Shown piece after piece: positions 1 through 8,601 of a DNA stretch of 64,000 nt. The stretch is from Bacteroidota bacterium (lineage in GTDB: Bacteria; Bacteroidota; Rhodothermia; Balneolales; HLUCCA01): assembly GCA_020832235.1 (NCBI GenBank), contig JAFIEZ010000003.1:192450-256449 (forward strand), read 5' to 3'. Under the pieces are notes generated by a model that saw nothing but the letters and a program-made list of their open reading frames with translations, did no database searches and was not told the origin of the DNA. Numbering within the stretch: the first letter of the stretch is position 1; the number at the start of each line of letters is the position of its first letter. A program made the translations under genes and the position numbers.

Positions 1-501
1 TGTTTGTGATTCTACGGAGCGTCTGCGTTCTGCTGGTAAATTGAAAGACGTTATATCAGAAGCTGCTGCAAGCATAATGGTTTGCTGGCTGGCATCAAAA
101 AAAGGTGTTGAGGGGAGGTGCGGTTGGAATTCGCTGAGGTAGGCAGCATCACCGGTTGGAACATCTATCAATGATATGGCAAACGATCGGCGATTATTTT
201 GTGTCTGAGTGACCCTCGCAGCCAGAGTTGACCCGTCGGCAGACCATTTCATGCCAAACCCGGTTCCCTGGCGCTGGTCGATTTGGTGCAATTGCTCTCC
301 ACTGGTATTCAAGAGCCATATACCGTGGTAATTTCTGCCGGTGAGAGCCAGTGTAGATCCGTCAGGTGAGGGTATAGGTTGTTGAAGTGATAGATTAATA
401 TCGTCGTAAATAAGTATAGGCTCGCCAGCAGCCCGTAACTGTGCATGCAGCGAGTTACTGAGCAAAAAAGTGAGAGCGAGCAAGAATAGTGATAGTTTCA
501 T
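1..501 (-). CDS. Exported WD40/PD40-type propeller protein, N-terminal part (cut by window start)
   Basis: I translated this open frame by eye on the minus strand; its stop lies outside the window. It starts at ATG 499-501 and gives 167 codons without a stop. The first 20 or so residues are a signal peptide (MKLSLFLLALTFLL, cleavage after a LHAQ-like site). The rest has repeats of the form 'PSPDGSTLALTGRN', 'GIWLLNTSGEQ' and 'KWSADGSTLAARV', typical of PD40/TolB-like or DPP-IV-like beta-propeller blades. The function is unknown. It could be the N-terminal propeller of a longer secreted peptidase or a stand-alone TolB-like protein. It is transcribed away from the TonB receptor that follows. 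Confidence 0.75.
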   Translation of the reverse strand, partial: MKLSLFLLALTFLLSNSLHAQLRAAGEPILIYDDINLSLQQPIPSPDGSTLALTGRNYHGIWLLNTSGEQLHQIDQRQGTGFGMKWSADGSTLAARVTQTQNNRRSFAISLIDVPTGDAAYLSEFQPHLPSTPFFDASQQTIMLAAASDITSFNLPAERRRSVESQT

Positions 502-663
502 AGGTGAAGCGTTTTGTGTGGCATAATGGGAATCCGGTTTTGGGACACTCAAAATTTAAGTGGAGGCTAACCCAAAAATCGTAGCGACTATTCAATCTAC
601 AGCAAAACTGTAAATTTGGGTAAAGATAGTGTGTTATATTAACATAGGCATTTCTGTGTAAAA

Positions 664-765
664 CTACGTATTTATACCTAGTTAAAAATTATTAGAAAAA
701 AAATTACTAGTGGTAATTATTAAAAAACAATTGCTTATGTTGTGGCACGGACAGTAAATACGTAG
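664..765. repeat. 11-base inverted repeat pair, arms 80 bases apart
   Basis: CTACGTATTTA at 664-674 and its exact reverse complement TAAATACGTAG at 755-765. They flank an AT-rich 80-base interval upstream of the TonB receptor. They could be an operator pair, a fold-back structure or chance in AT-rich DNA. Confidence 0.5.
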
Positions 766-792
766 AAATACGCAGATTTGCCCGCACAATAC

Positions 793-824
793 TTTGACAA
801 TAGGGTTCAAATTTGATAGCTTGA
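793..824 (+). promoter_or_regulatory. Possible promoter of the receptor operon
   Basis: TTTG (793-796, overlapping TTGACA at 794-799) is followed after 20 bases by TAGCTTGA (817-824). This is close to the Bacteroidota consensus TTTG-N19-21-TAnnTTTG but one base off in the -7 box. It would leave a leader of about 180 bases before the start at 1015. Confidence 0.3.
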
Positions 825-1014
825 ATGTAATTTCATTGACGATACAGTGTTGTCTGACTGAAAAGCGCTTTTACGAGCCTTTACGCCTGGGCAATCTGTT
901 ACAACCAATAGTAGCTTTTGTACCTGCATGTATAATTTTCCTATTTTTGTATGAGTATGTATATAGCTATAGAACGCCTCTTTTCTGATTCATTAACCTA
1001 AGTTGTAGACCACA

Positions 1015-4000
1015 ATGCATGATGCACATTTACAATCTGATCTGACAACTTCCAAAACATTCAAAATTTTGTTTGTACTCTTCGCTTTCCTTGTTTTCGC
1101 AGGGTCTGTATTGGCACAAACGGGTCGTTTGGAAGGAACTGTCACCGATGAAAATACCGGTGAGCCTCTCATCGGAGTTAACATTTTTATAGAAGAACTG
1201 GGCATTGGTGCTGCCACGAACCTCGACGGATATTTTTCGGTCATTAACGTTCGGGCCGGTACATACACTGTTCGGGTTTCTTATATAGGGTATTCAACTG
1301 TACGCATTGATGACGTACGAATTAACATAAATCAGACTACTACATTGAACTTCACGATGTCTGAGGAAGTTTTTGCAGGTTCTGAGGTCGTCGTAGTAGC
1401 CGATCGCCCTGTTATTCAGCGAGATGTGGGTGCCAGCCGTGTTAACCTTGATGCGGAGGAGGTTAAAAATCTTCCTGTACAATCAGTTGGTCAAATTGTA
1501 GGACTTCAAGCGGGTATTCAGGGATTGGCGATACGTGGAGGAGCCGCTGGCGAAGTTTCGTTCAATCTGAACGGATTGTCTTTAAGAGATGAACGCAGTA
1601 ATACACCGTTCACTGCAGTAAGTATTACCTCGATATCAGAGATACAGGTTCAATCTGGAGGGTTTAGCGCTGAGTACGGGGATGTTCAGTCGGGTATTAT
1701 TAATGTAGTTACACGGGAGGGAAGCCGTGATCGTTACAATTTTGACATATTCTATAGACATAATCCTCCAACGCGTAAGCACTTTGGCCCGGCACCCAAT
1801 GATCCAAATTCATACTGGATTCGACCTTATGTTGACCCAGAGGTTGCATTTACAGGTACTCAGTCTTGGGACCGGTGGACTCGTGATCAATACCCCAGAT
1901 TTGATGGTTGGAACGCTATAGCAGAGGCATCATTATCGAATCCAGACCCGTCGATGCATCTGACCCCACTTGCAGCGCAACAAATATTTTTATGGCAACA
2001 TAGAAAAGATATGGCCATTACAGAGCCTGATTACACACTGGACTTTGGATTTGGGGGCCCTGTACCGGTAGTGTCTGAATCTGCAGGAAACCTTCGCTTT
2101 TGGGCATCTCACCGACGTTCGCAGTCTATGTATGTAATACCTTTGTCGAGAGATCGTTACGAAACATCTACGACTAACTTCAAACTAACTAGTGATGTCG
2201 CTCAAGGGATGAAACTTAGTATAGATGCGATGCTAGGTAGAGAATCGGGTACTTCATCTAATAACGTAGGAGCACCGGGTATTTTCACAAGTGCCTCCGG
2301 TATTGCAAGCTCAGTCAGTACTTCTACTTCATTTGGAGATTCCAGAATGTTTGCCTCGGATTATTGGGCACCTACATCTGTGGAATATCGCCTTCTTGGT
2401 GGGAAGTTTACTCACGTGCTTAACAGCAATTCGTTTTACGATGTCACTGCAAATTATTTTAGTTCATCCTACGACACCAATCCAGGCAGATTACGCGATA
2501 CTTCAATGGTTCGCACATTTGGGAATGGTTTTCCGGTTGATGAAGCTCCATTTGGATTCTGGCCTCTGCCTGCAAATGGAATAGGATCAAGTCTTCGAAT
2601 GGGTGTCGGTATGAGTAATGCACGTGACTCAAGTCGTGTGGCATATGCTAATGTTCGTTTTGATTATACAAATCAGTACAACCGGTATAACCAACTAAAA
2701 ACGGGTATTCATCTGGTTCAGACCTTTAGTGATGTTAATTATGGTTCTGTTGATGAAGTATTATTGTCAGGACGTACCACGACCCAGTGGAACAACAATC
2801 CTATAAGAGGCGCAGTATATGCTCAGAATAAGTTTGAGTATGAAGGTATTGTTGCTGAAGTAGGTCTACGATTGGATTACTCCAATGCCAATGCACAATG
2901 GATTGTTTATGATGTTTTTGATGAACGATTTGCAACAGCGTTACCGGGTGAACTTGAAGAGTTTTTTGATACTGAGCGTACAGACCCTCAGTTTACACTA
3001 AGCCCTAGACTTGCTGTCTCATTTCCAATTACTGTTAACAGTAAATTATTTTTCAATTATGGCCATTTCAGATCAATGCCTTCACCGGATAACTTATATC
3101 GAGTTGAACGTCTGATTGAAAACAATTCTATCAACCGGGTAGCTAATCCAAACCTGGCATTACCCAAGACAGTGTCTTATGAGCTAGGATTTGAGCAAGC
3201 CTTGTCAGACCAGTATCTGATAAGAATGGCCGGATATTATAAAGACGAGTCTAATTTGCCGACAAATGTAATATTTCGAGATCAGACAGGTGGTGTGCTT
3301 TATAACACATCAAGTGCTGATGGCTATCGTGATATACGTGGTTTCGAAATTACAGTTAGAAAAGCACAAGGGCGTTACTTCCAAGGGTTTGTTAACTATA
3401 CCTATATGGTACGCTCCACAGGTAGATTTGGATTTACCAATGTTTACTTAAATCAGAAAGATCAACGAGAGTTTGAGCGGCAGCAAGCGATTAATCCTCA
3501 GATTAAACCACTTGCGCAACCTTATGCTCGGGCTAACCTTGATTTCTTTACACCTGTAAGTTTTGGACCTAGTTTTGGAAACTTTAGACCATTAGCAGAT
3601 TGGCGTGCTTCTTTGCTTGCTTCCTGGCAATCAGGTAGATATATAACATGGGCTGGTGGAGGTTCAATACCTGGTATTAGCAATAACTTGCAATGGAGAG
3701 ATTACTATAATCTTGACTTAAGGTTAAGTCGAACATTCAGGCCTTTTGATTTAGCAATGAATTTCTTTGTCGACGTTAATAATGTGCTGAATACGCGACG
3801 CTTATCAACTGCTGGCTTTATGGATGGAGAAGATTCAAACAATTATTACAGGTCACTGCATCTCCCGGCATCCAAACTGGAGCCACTTCGTGGTTCTTAC
3901 AATACGGTACCTGGAAACGATAGGCCAGGTGATTTCCGCCGTCCAGGAGTACCATTCCAACCAATAGTGGCCGTAAATCGCTTAACAGATATTACTTCAC

Positions 4001-4203
4001 CACACCCTAGACCACTGTATTACAACTATGCCGATGAGAGTTACTACATGTGGAATCCTGAGATTGCGGACTTTATGCCTGCTGATAGTGATTTTGTACG
4101 TCAAGTACTTGATGATAAAGCGTACATAGATATGCCGAATTTCGAGTCTTTTCACTTCTTCAATCCTCGTAACGTTATTTTTGGCGTCCGTATTTCATTT
4201 TGA
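1015..4203 (+). CDS. TonB-dependent outer-membrane receptor with CarboxypepD_reg-like domain
   Basis: This 1062-residue protein is a large outer-membrane importer energised by TonB; the substrate is unknown. A signal peptide ends near residue 35 (VLAQ). It is followed by a carboxypeptidase-regulatory-like beta-sandwich (about 38-115, 'GTVTDENTGEPLIGVNI'), a plug domain (about 130-235, 'QSGGFSAEYGDVQSGIINVV') and a long beta-barrel ending in Phe (VRISF). The layout resembles the SusC/OmpA-like receptors of Bacteroidota, but no SusD partner follows. ATG 1015 is the only start that keeps the signal peptide. It heads an operon; the next gene follows without a gap, so the two are probably translated together. 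Confidence 0.9.
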   Translation: MHDAHLQSDLTTSKTFKILFVLFAFLVFAGSVLAQTGRLEGTVTDENTGEPLIGVNIFIEELGIGAATNLDGYFSVINVRAGTYTVRVSYIGYSTVRIDDVRININQTTTLNFTMSEEVFAGSEVVVVADRPVIQRDVGASRVNLDAEEVKNLPVQSVGQIVGLQAGIQGLAIRGGAAGEVSFNLNGLSLRDERSNTPFTAVSITSISEIQVQSGGFSAEYGDVQSGIINVVTREGSRDRYNFDIFYRHNPPTRKHFGPAPNDPNSYWIRPYVDPEVAFTGTQSWDRWTRDQYPRFDGWNAIAEASLSNPDPSMHLTPLAAQQIFLWQHRKDMAITEPDYTLDFGFGGPVPVVSESAGNLRFWASHRRSQSMYVIPLSRDRYETSTTNFKLTSDVAQGMKLSIDAMLGRESGTSSNNVGAPGIFTSASGIASSVSTSTSFGDSRMFASDYWAPTSVEYRLLGGKFTHVLNSNSFYDVTANYFSSSYDTNPGRLRDTSMVRTFGNGFPVDEAPFGFWPLPANGIGSSLRMGVGMSNARDSSRVAYANVRFDYTNQYNRYNQLKTGIHLVQTFSDVNYGSVDEVLLSGRTTTQWNNNPIRGAVYAQNKFEYEGIVAEVGLRLDYSNANAQWIVYDVFDERFATALPGELEEFFDTERTDPQFTLSPRLAVSFPITVNSKLFFNYGHFRSMPSPDNLYRVERLIENNSINRVANPNLALPKTVSYELGFEQALSDQYLIRMAGYYKDESNLPTNVIFRDQTGGVLYNTSSADGYRDIRGFEITVRKAQGRYFQGFVNYTYMVRSTGRFGFTNVYLNQKDQREFERQQAINPQIKPLAQPYARANLDFFTPVSFGPSFGNFRPLADWRASLLASWQSGRYITWAGGGSIPGISNNLQWRDYYNLDLRLSRTFRPFDLAMNFFVDVNNVLNTRRLSTAGFMDGEDSNNYYRSLHLPASKLEPLRGSYNTVPGNDRPGDFRRPGVPFQPIVAVNRLTDITSPHPRPLYYNYADESYYMWNPEIADFMPADSDFVRQVLDDKAYIDMPNFESFHFFNPRNVIFGVRISF

Positions 4204-4214
4204 TAATCAGTCAT

Positions 4215-6341
4215 ATGACAATTATGTATAAAAAAACTTTAAAACTCTTAATAGCACTGATCGTCCTAATGGGCGTTTCTAATTCTGCTACAGCTCAAAC
4301 GCAGCCGCGTTGGTTGTCTGTTGGTTCACTCAATAACTTTTTTATGCCGGTGGGCAATGAGCGTGAACATGCACTAGTAACGCAGCAACAATTTGGTCTT
4401 CAGTGGCCAGCTGTTTACAATAATCAGAATAGTCAGGCAGCCAAAGGATTGTGGATTGGAACCACGGATTTTACGGATGCTAACGGCGTTGAATTTCCCT
4501 ATAAAATTGTGCACGCTGGACCCCGTACATCTGGTTTAGACACGTTTTTTCCGATGGAGCACAAATTGATTGGCCGATTTGGACCAACCGATGTTTTTGT
4601 TGACGGTGATGAATCGTTCAATAATCCCGATGAGGTAGATGAGGTTGACCCTAATTTATCCTCCGACCGTATGATTTATACTAGAGTGAATACGGCTTTA
4701 GGTATTACAATGGAACGTAAAATAATGCAGTTTACCAATGAGTTCCATGATAACTACTACATCAAAGAGTATATATTTACCAATACAGGTAAAGCTGATA
4801 ATACAGATAATGTAATATTTCCTAACAAAACACTCGAAAACGTTCGTTTTTTCTGGCAGTACCGGTATTCTGTAGTTAATGAAACGAGATATGTGATTGG
4901 TAACGCCTCTGGTTGGGGAAAAAATGCTATGACAGACCGTATTGGTGATGGCTTGGGACCCGATTATGGAGCAAACCCACGCCTTTCTGGTCATTTTACC
5001 TGGCATGGATTATTGACTAATCCACCTGCTATAGTTGATTACAACCACATAGGAGGGCCTATTTGGACAGGTGCAAATTCAGCAGACATAGCCGCAGATG
5101 ATACAACCGGCAGACTAGGGGCCTATCATTTCGTTGGAAATGCTTTCTTACATATTGATACCGCTCCCGATAATCCTACTCACGATGCTAGTCAACCAAG
5201 TACAATGACTGAAGTTGAGTCTGATGACGATCTGAACAGACCCAATGACTCTTTTAACGTAACACGTATGCAACAAGAGTATAGGAGATTTATGTCGGCG
5301 GGTCGTACGCCACGTCATGCTTTTCTTGTAACACCATCTGGTGTATTTGAAGATCAAACACAAGACCCAAGCCGAGGAACCTCAGGCGGTTTCTCCGCTG
5401 CTTCAGGTGTTGGTCCTTACACTTTAGCTCCTGGTGAGTCTGTGCGTATTGTTAAAGTTGAAGGCGTCTCTGGAATTGGTAGACGTGCCGCACAAGTGAT
5501 TGGTGAAGCATTTAAGCGGTCGGGTGGAGATGACGATCTGCAAATACCATATGAAGTTGACGGAACAGTATATAATTTCACTAAGAATGAGTGGGTTTTT
5601 CAGGGGCGTGATTCACTTATGTTGACATTTAACCGTGCTTTGGAAAATTTCTTGACAGATTTTTCTGCACCGAAAGCTCCAGTACCGCCGCGAGTATTTA
5701 ATGTTGATTCCGGTGGTGATGGAATTTACTTAAGTTGGGAATATCCTGAATCAGAGGTAGCCAATATTCAAGGATTTGAAGTTTTCCGAGCTGGCTATCG
5801 TAGAGATAGTACCTATGTTAGGGTTGCCACACTGGGGCCTGGTGTCAGGGAATTTGCCGACACGGATGATAACCCCGTAGGTGGCCCAATACGCGGAATC
5901 GATTACTATTATTACATTCAAGCCATAGGCTTGGAAAGTGCAAATACAGGTAATGCTCTTACACCTAACAGCCGGGCATTGCGAAGTAATCGCTATTTCA
6001 CCCAAACATATGACCCCGCATTTCTTCGAAGGCAACCCGGTGAATCAATGGATCAGATTGTTGTTGTACCTAATCCATACATTGACTCTGCCGGTACAGA
6101 TGTTTCTTTTGAGCGATCAAGAATTTTCTTCTTTGAAGTGCCAGGCCGGGCACGAATTGATATCTACACAGAAATGGGTGAACTCGTACAAACGATAAAT
6201 CACACTGACGGAAGTGGTGACGCTGAATGGAACTTAAACACAGCTTCCAGACAACGCATTGTTTCGGGTGTTTATATAGCCAGGATTCTGAACCTGGATA
6301 CCGGAGAGCGTGTAACTAGAAAATTTGTAGTAATAATGTAA
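4215..6341 (+). CDS. Exported surface protein with FN3-like domain and T9SS-type C-terminal tail
   Basis: The protein has a signal peptide (MYKKTLKLLIALIVLMGV...ATAQ), a long N-terminal region I do not recognise, a fibronectin-III-like segment around residues 475-570 ('YLSWEYPESEVANIQGFEVFRAGY'-like) and a last 80 residues that look like a T9SS type A sorting domain. That tail uses VPNPY instead of PNPFNP, then 'DIYTEMGELV' and 'SGVYIARI', ending KFVVIM. It is probably secreted and anchored at the surface, perhaps as partner of the upstream receptor. The open frame can begin at TTG 4200, overlapping the receptor stop. ATG 4215 or ATG 4224 gives a cleaner signal peptide. The gap to the next gene is 12 bases. 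Confidence 0.75.
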   Translation: MTIMYKKTLKLLIALIVLMGVSNSATAQTQPRWLSVGSLNNFFMPVGNEREHALVTQQQFGLQWPAVYNNQNSQAAKGLWIGTTDFTDANGVEFPYKIVHAGPRTSGLDTFFPMEHKLIGRFGPTDVFVDGDESFNNPDEVDEVDPNLSSDRMIYTRVNTALGITMERKIMQFTNEFHDNYYIKEYIFTNTGKADNTDNVIFPNKTLENVRFFWQYRYSVVNETRYVIGNASGWGKNAMTDRIGDGLGPDYGANPRLSGHFTWHGLLTNPPAIVDYNHIGGPIWTGANSADIAADDTTGRLGAYHFVGNAFLHIDTAPDNPTHDASQPSTMTEVESDDDLNRPNDSFNVTRMQQEYRRFMSAGRTPRHAFLVTPSGVFEDQTQDPSRGTSGGFSAASGVGPYTLAPGESVRIVKVEGVSGIGRRAAQVIGEAFKRSGGDDDLQIPYEVDGTVYNFTKNEWVFQGRDSLMLTFNRALENFLTDFSAPKAPVPPRVFNVDSGGDGIYLSWEYPESEVANIQGFEVFRAGYRRDSTYVRVATLGPGVREFADTDDNPVGGPIRGIDYYYYIQAIGLESANTGNALTPNSRALRSNRYFTQTYDPAFLRRQPGESMDQIVVVPNPYIDSAGTDVSFERSRIFFFEVPGRARIDIYTEMGELVQTINHTDGSGDAEWNLNTASRQRIVSGVYIARILNLDTGERVTRKFVVIM

Positions 6342-6353
6342 CGAGGTACAATT

Positions 6354-7376
6354 GTGAATAAACACCTAAGCAAACTTCTTATTGCTACGCTTTTACTTTC
6401 TGTCTTTACTTTTGTAGATAGTTATGCACAAGAAAAGCGTGCACAAACAACAATGAAATTTCTGTCTGCACCGCTAAGTGCAAGGGCAACAGGAATGGGC
6501 GATGCTGTTACGGCAGTTGAAACCGGGTCAATGGGCATCTTTTATAATCCTGCCGCACTGGGTTTTCAGGAAAGCTTATTTGATGTCTCTATGGGGAATG
6601 TATCCTGGATAGCAGACATTGATTACCAATATGCTGCCTTGACATTTCGTCCAAGAAATGGACTTTATGGAGTATTTGGTCTTTCTATGATGAGTACCAA
6701 CTACGGAGAAATGACTGAAACTGTCCGGCAAGATTCTGAATTAGGCTATCAAATTCTCGGCACTTTCAGTCCATCTGCATTTGCATTTGGTGTCACATAC
6801 GCTAAAGCTATCAGTAACCAGTTCTCTGTTGGAGGAAATGTCCGCTATGCTGAACTAGATCTAGCTAATGCAATAACAGCTAGATCTACAAGCGAACCAG
6901 ATGGATTTTCTCGCGAAAGGTTTAAAGCAGATACATTTACGATAGATTTTGGAGTTCTTTTTAAAACGGGATTTGAAAGTCTAAACTTTGCGATGTCATT
7001 AAGAAATTACTCGCGAGAGATTTCTTACATTAGAGACACTCAAGAACTGCCATTAACTTTTAGGATCGGTTTGGCAATGGACATTCTTGATTTAACATCT
7101 GTAAATCAAGACCTACACAGACTCATTGTTAGTGTAGATGCAAATAGACCAAGAGATTATTATGAACAGTTGATGATAGGCGCTGAATACACTTTTGCCA
7201 ACAGAATTCATTTACGAAGTGGCTATGTGTTTCCCTCCGATGAGCAAGACTTTTCATTTGGTGTAGGCGTCTCACAAGGAATAGCAGACAGGTATGGTAT
7301 CAAAGCAGATTTCTCTCACTCTGCATTTGGAAACTTCAGTAATGTGAATCGTCTTTCAATCCAGTTAAGTTTTTAG
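6354..7376 (+). CDS. PorV/PorQ family outer-membrane protein
   Basis: 340 residues with a signal peptide (ending DSYAQ) and the family signature near the N-terminus: 'KFLSAPLSARATGMGDAV' followed by 'MGIFYNPAALGF'. The rest is an amphipathic beta-barrel ending in Phe (SIQLSF). PorV and PorQ are FadL-like barrels; PorV shuttles T9SS cargo to the surface and PorQ holds the sortase. Members of this family outside the T9SS core often sit beside receptor and T9SS-cargo genes, as here, and may handle that cargo. Start is GTG 6354 with a GAGG-like motif upstream. It sits between two operon partners with gaps of 12 and 11 bases. A short inverted repeat lies inside the gene (6856-6888). Confidence 0.8.
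   Translation: MNKHLSKLLIATLLLSVFTFVDSYAQEKRAQTTMKFLSAPLSARATGMGDAVTAVETGSMGIFYNPAALGFQESLFDVSMGNVSWIADIDYQYAALTFRPRNGLYGVFGLSMMSTNYGEMTETVRQDSELGYQILGTFSPSAFAFGVTYAKAISNQFSVGGNVRYAELDLANAITARSTSEPDGFSRERFKADTFTIDFGVLFKTGFESLNFAMSLRNYSREISYIRDTQELPLTFRIGLAMDILDLTSVNQDLHRLIVSVDANRPRDYYEQLMIGAEYTFANRIHLRSGYVFPSDEQDFSFGVGVSQGIADRYGIKADFSHSAFGNFSNVNRLSIQLSF
6856..6888. repeat. 11-base inverted repeat inside the PorV/Q-like gene
   Basis: TAGATCTAGCT (6856-6866) and AGCTAGATCTA (6878-6888) are exact reverse complements with an 11-base loop. Each arm also contains the palindrome TAGATCTA. It could form an mRNA hairpin within the coding region. Confidence 0.5.
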
Positions 7377-7387
7377 AGTAAAGGATT

Positions 7388-8578
7388 ATGAAATTACAAA
7401 TTAAAATTGCAATAGTTGCCCTTATTACAGCATTGACGGTTGCAGCGTGTGATAATTCTGTTAATTCACTTTTTGATGAAAATAGAATATTCGGCTCTCA
7501 ACCTGTTGTGCAGTCCATATCGCCTGCAGATGGCTGGTTAGCTGGTGTCGATGAAGTTATTATTACAGGGGAAAACTTCGGAAATAATCCAAACAGTGTT
7601 TTTGTGTTTTTCAATGGTCGAAGAGCAATGATAAACCAAGTCAATGACACGGAAATACGGGTTAGACCTCCGGTCGTAGTTGGTAATGATCTGCCTGTTC
7701 GAATTTCCACACTCAGTAGTGATAAATACAGTGAAGTTGTCCCTTACACACTGTCCGCAGCGTATCAGCGTGTTGAACTTCGTGCAGAATCTACGAGACC
7801 ATTCAGTGTCACAACAGACCCTGATGGCAATATTTATATGTATGCTGAGGAAGACGGTGCTGCCGTTGGCATTCTGAAAAAAGATACGAATGGTGAGTTT
7901 TCTGTTTATGCAACTGTTCCTCGATTTAATTGGAGAACCCTACGTTACGGAAGTGATGGCTCAATATATTTAATCAGACCAGCCGTACGCGCCATATTCC
8001 GAATTCCTCCAGGTGGTGGCGCACTAGGTGCTTATTTTGTTGCACCTAACGGAAATAATTTCGCATCACTGGATTTTGATCCAAACGGATTTGCATGGGC
8101 TGTTGGATCTCCTACTAATATTTTCCGATTTAATGTAGCAACTCAAGAAGCACTTGCTTTTGAAGTTGCTGGTAACTGGAGAGGGGTGCGTTACTTCAAT
8201 GAGAGTCTGTACGTAGTAGGTAATGCAGATGGGAATGAGGTTGTCTGGCGTATCCCTGTAAATTCAAGTAACGAATTGGAAGCACCTGTTGAGTTACTAC
8301 GCCATGAAGGTGGAGGCCAGTTACAAAGCATTCAAATAGCTAATGATGGCGAACTATTTGTATCATTGTCAGAGTCACCAGGCTTCATACGATTTTTTGA
8401 AGGTGAAGAAGCAAAACCGTTATATCCAGGAGTACTCGATTTCAACTATATAGATGCATTTTGGGCATCCGGTAATGAAATCTTAGTAACTATGGATGCG
8501 GTTCCATCACTGGAAGCACCCCGAACTTTAAGAACTATAAATGTACTTAAAGACCCAAGCCCGTACTACGGGTTTTAA
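7388..8578 (+). CDS. IPT/TIG-domain lipoprotein with beta-propeller
   Basis: 396 residues. A lipoprotein signal ends at the lipobox VAAC (Cys near residue 21), so the protein is lipid-anchored. Residues of about 40-120 form an IPT/TIG immunoglobulin-like domain ('SISPADGWLAGVDEVIITGENFG'-type start). The rest has propeller-like repeats of the NHL/SMP-30 kind ('TDPDGNIYMY', 'DFDPNGFAWAVG', 'IANDGELFVS'). Such proteins of Bacteroidota operons with SusC-like receptors are thought to bind glycans or peptides at the surface, so this could replace SusD as the binding lipoprotein; that is inference. ATG 7388 follows an AAAGGA motif. Confidence 0.75.
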   Translation: MKLQIKIAIVALITALTVAACDNSVNSLFDENRIFGSQPVVQSISPADGWLAGVDEVIITGENFGNNPNSVFVFFNGRRAMINQVNDTEIRVRPPVVVGNDLPVRISTLSSDKYSEVVPYTLSAAYQRVELRAESTRPFSVTTDPDGNIYMYAEEDGAAVGILKKDTNGEFSVYATVPRFNWRTLRYGSDGSIYLIRPAVRAIFRIPPGGGALGAYFVAPNGNNFASLDFDPNGFAWAVGSPTNIFRFNVATQEALAFEVAGNWRGVRYFNESLYVVGNADGNEVVWRIPVNSSNELEAPVELLRHEGGGQLQSIQIANDGELFVSLSESPGFIRFFEGEEAKPLYPGVLDFNYIDAFWASGNEILVTMDAVPSLEAPRTLRTINVLKDPSPYYGF

Positions 8579-8601
8579 ATCAAAAATAAAAGAGGATTAC
8601 T

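Larger units (their letters stand above)
502..1014. other. AT-rich divergent intergenic region
   Basis: This 513-base gap separates the minus-strand propeller gene from the plus-strand receptor operon. It must hold promoters for both directions. It contains an 11-base inverted repeat (664-674 and 755-765) and one possible promoter (793-824). The only sizeable open frame inside it (794-988) has no signal peptide or family resemblance, so I do not call it a gene. Confidence 0.6.

Noticed and set aside
794..988. 64-codon open frame upstream of the receptor operon
   Set aside because: No signal peptide, no family resemblance, and it lies across a candidate promoter; probably chance in AT-rich DNA.
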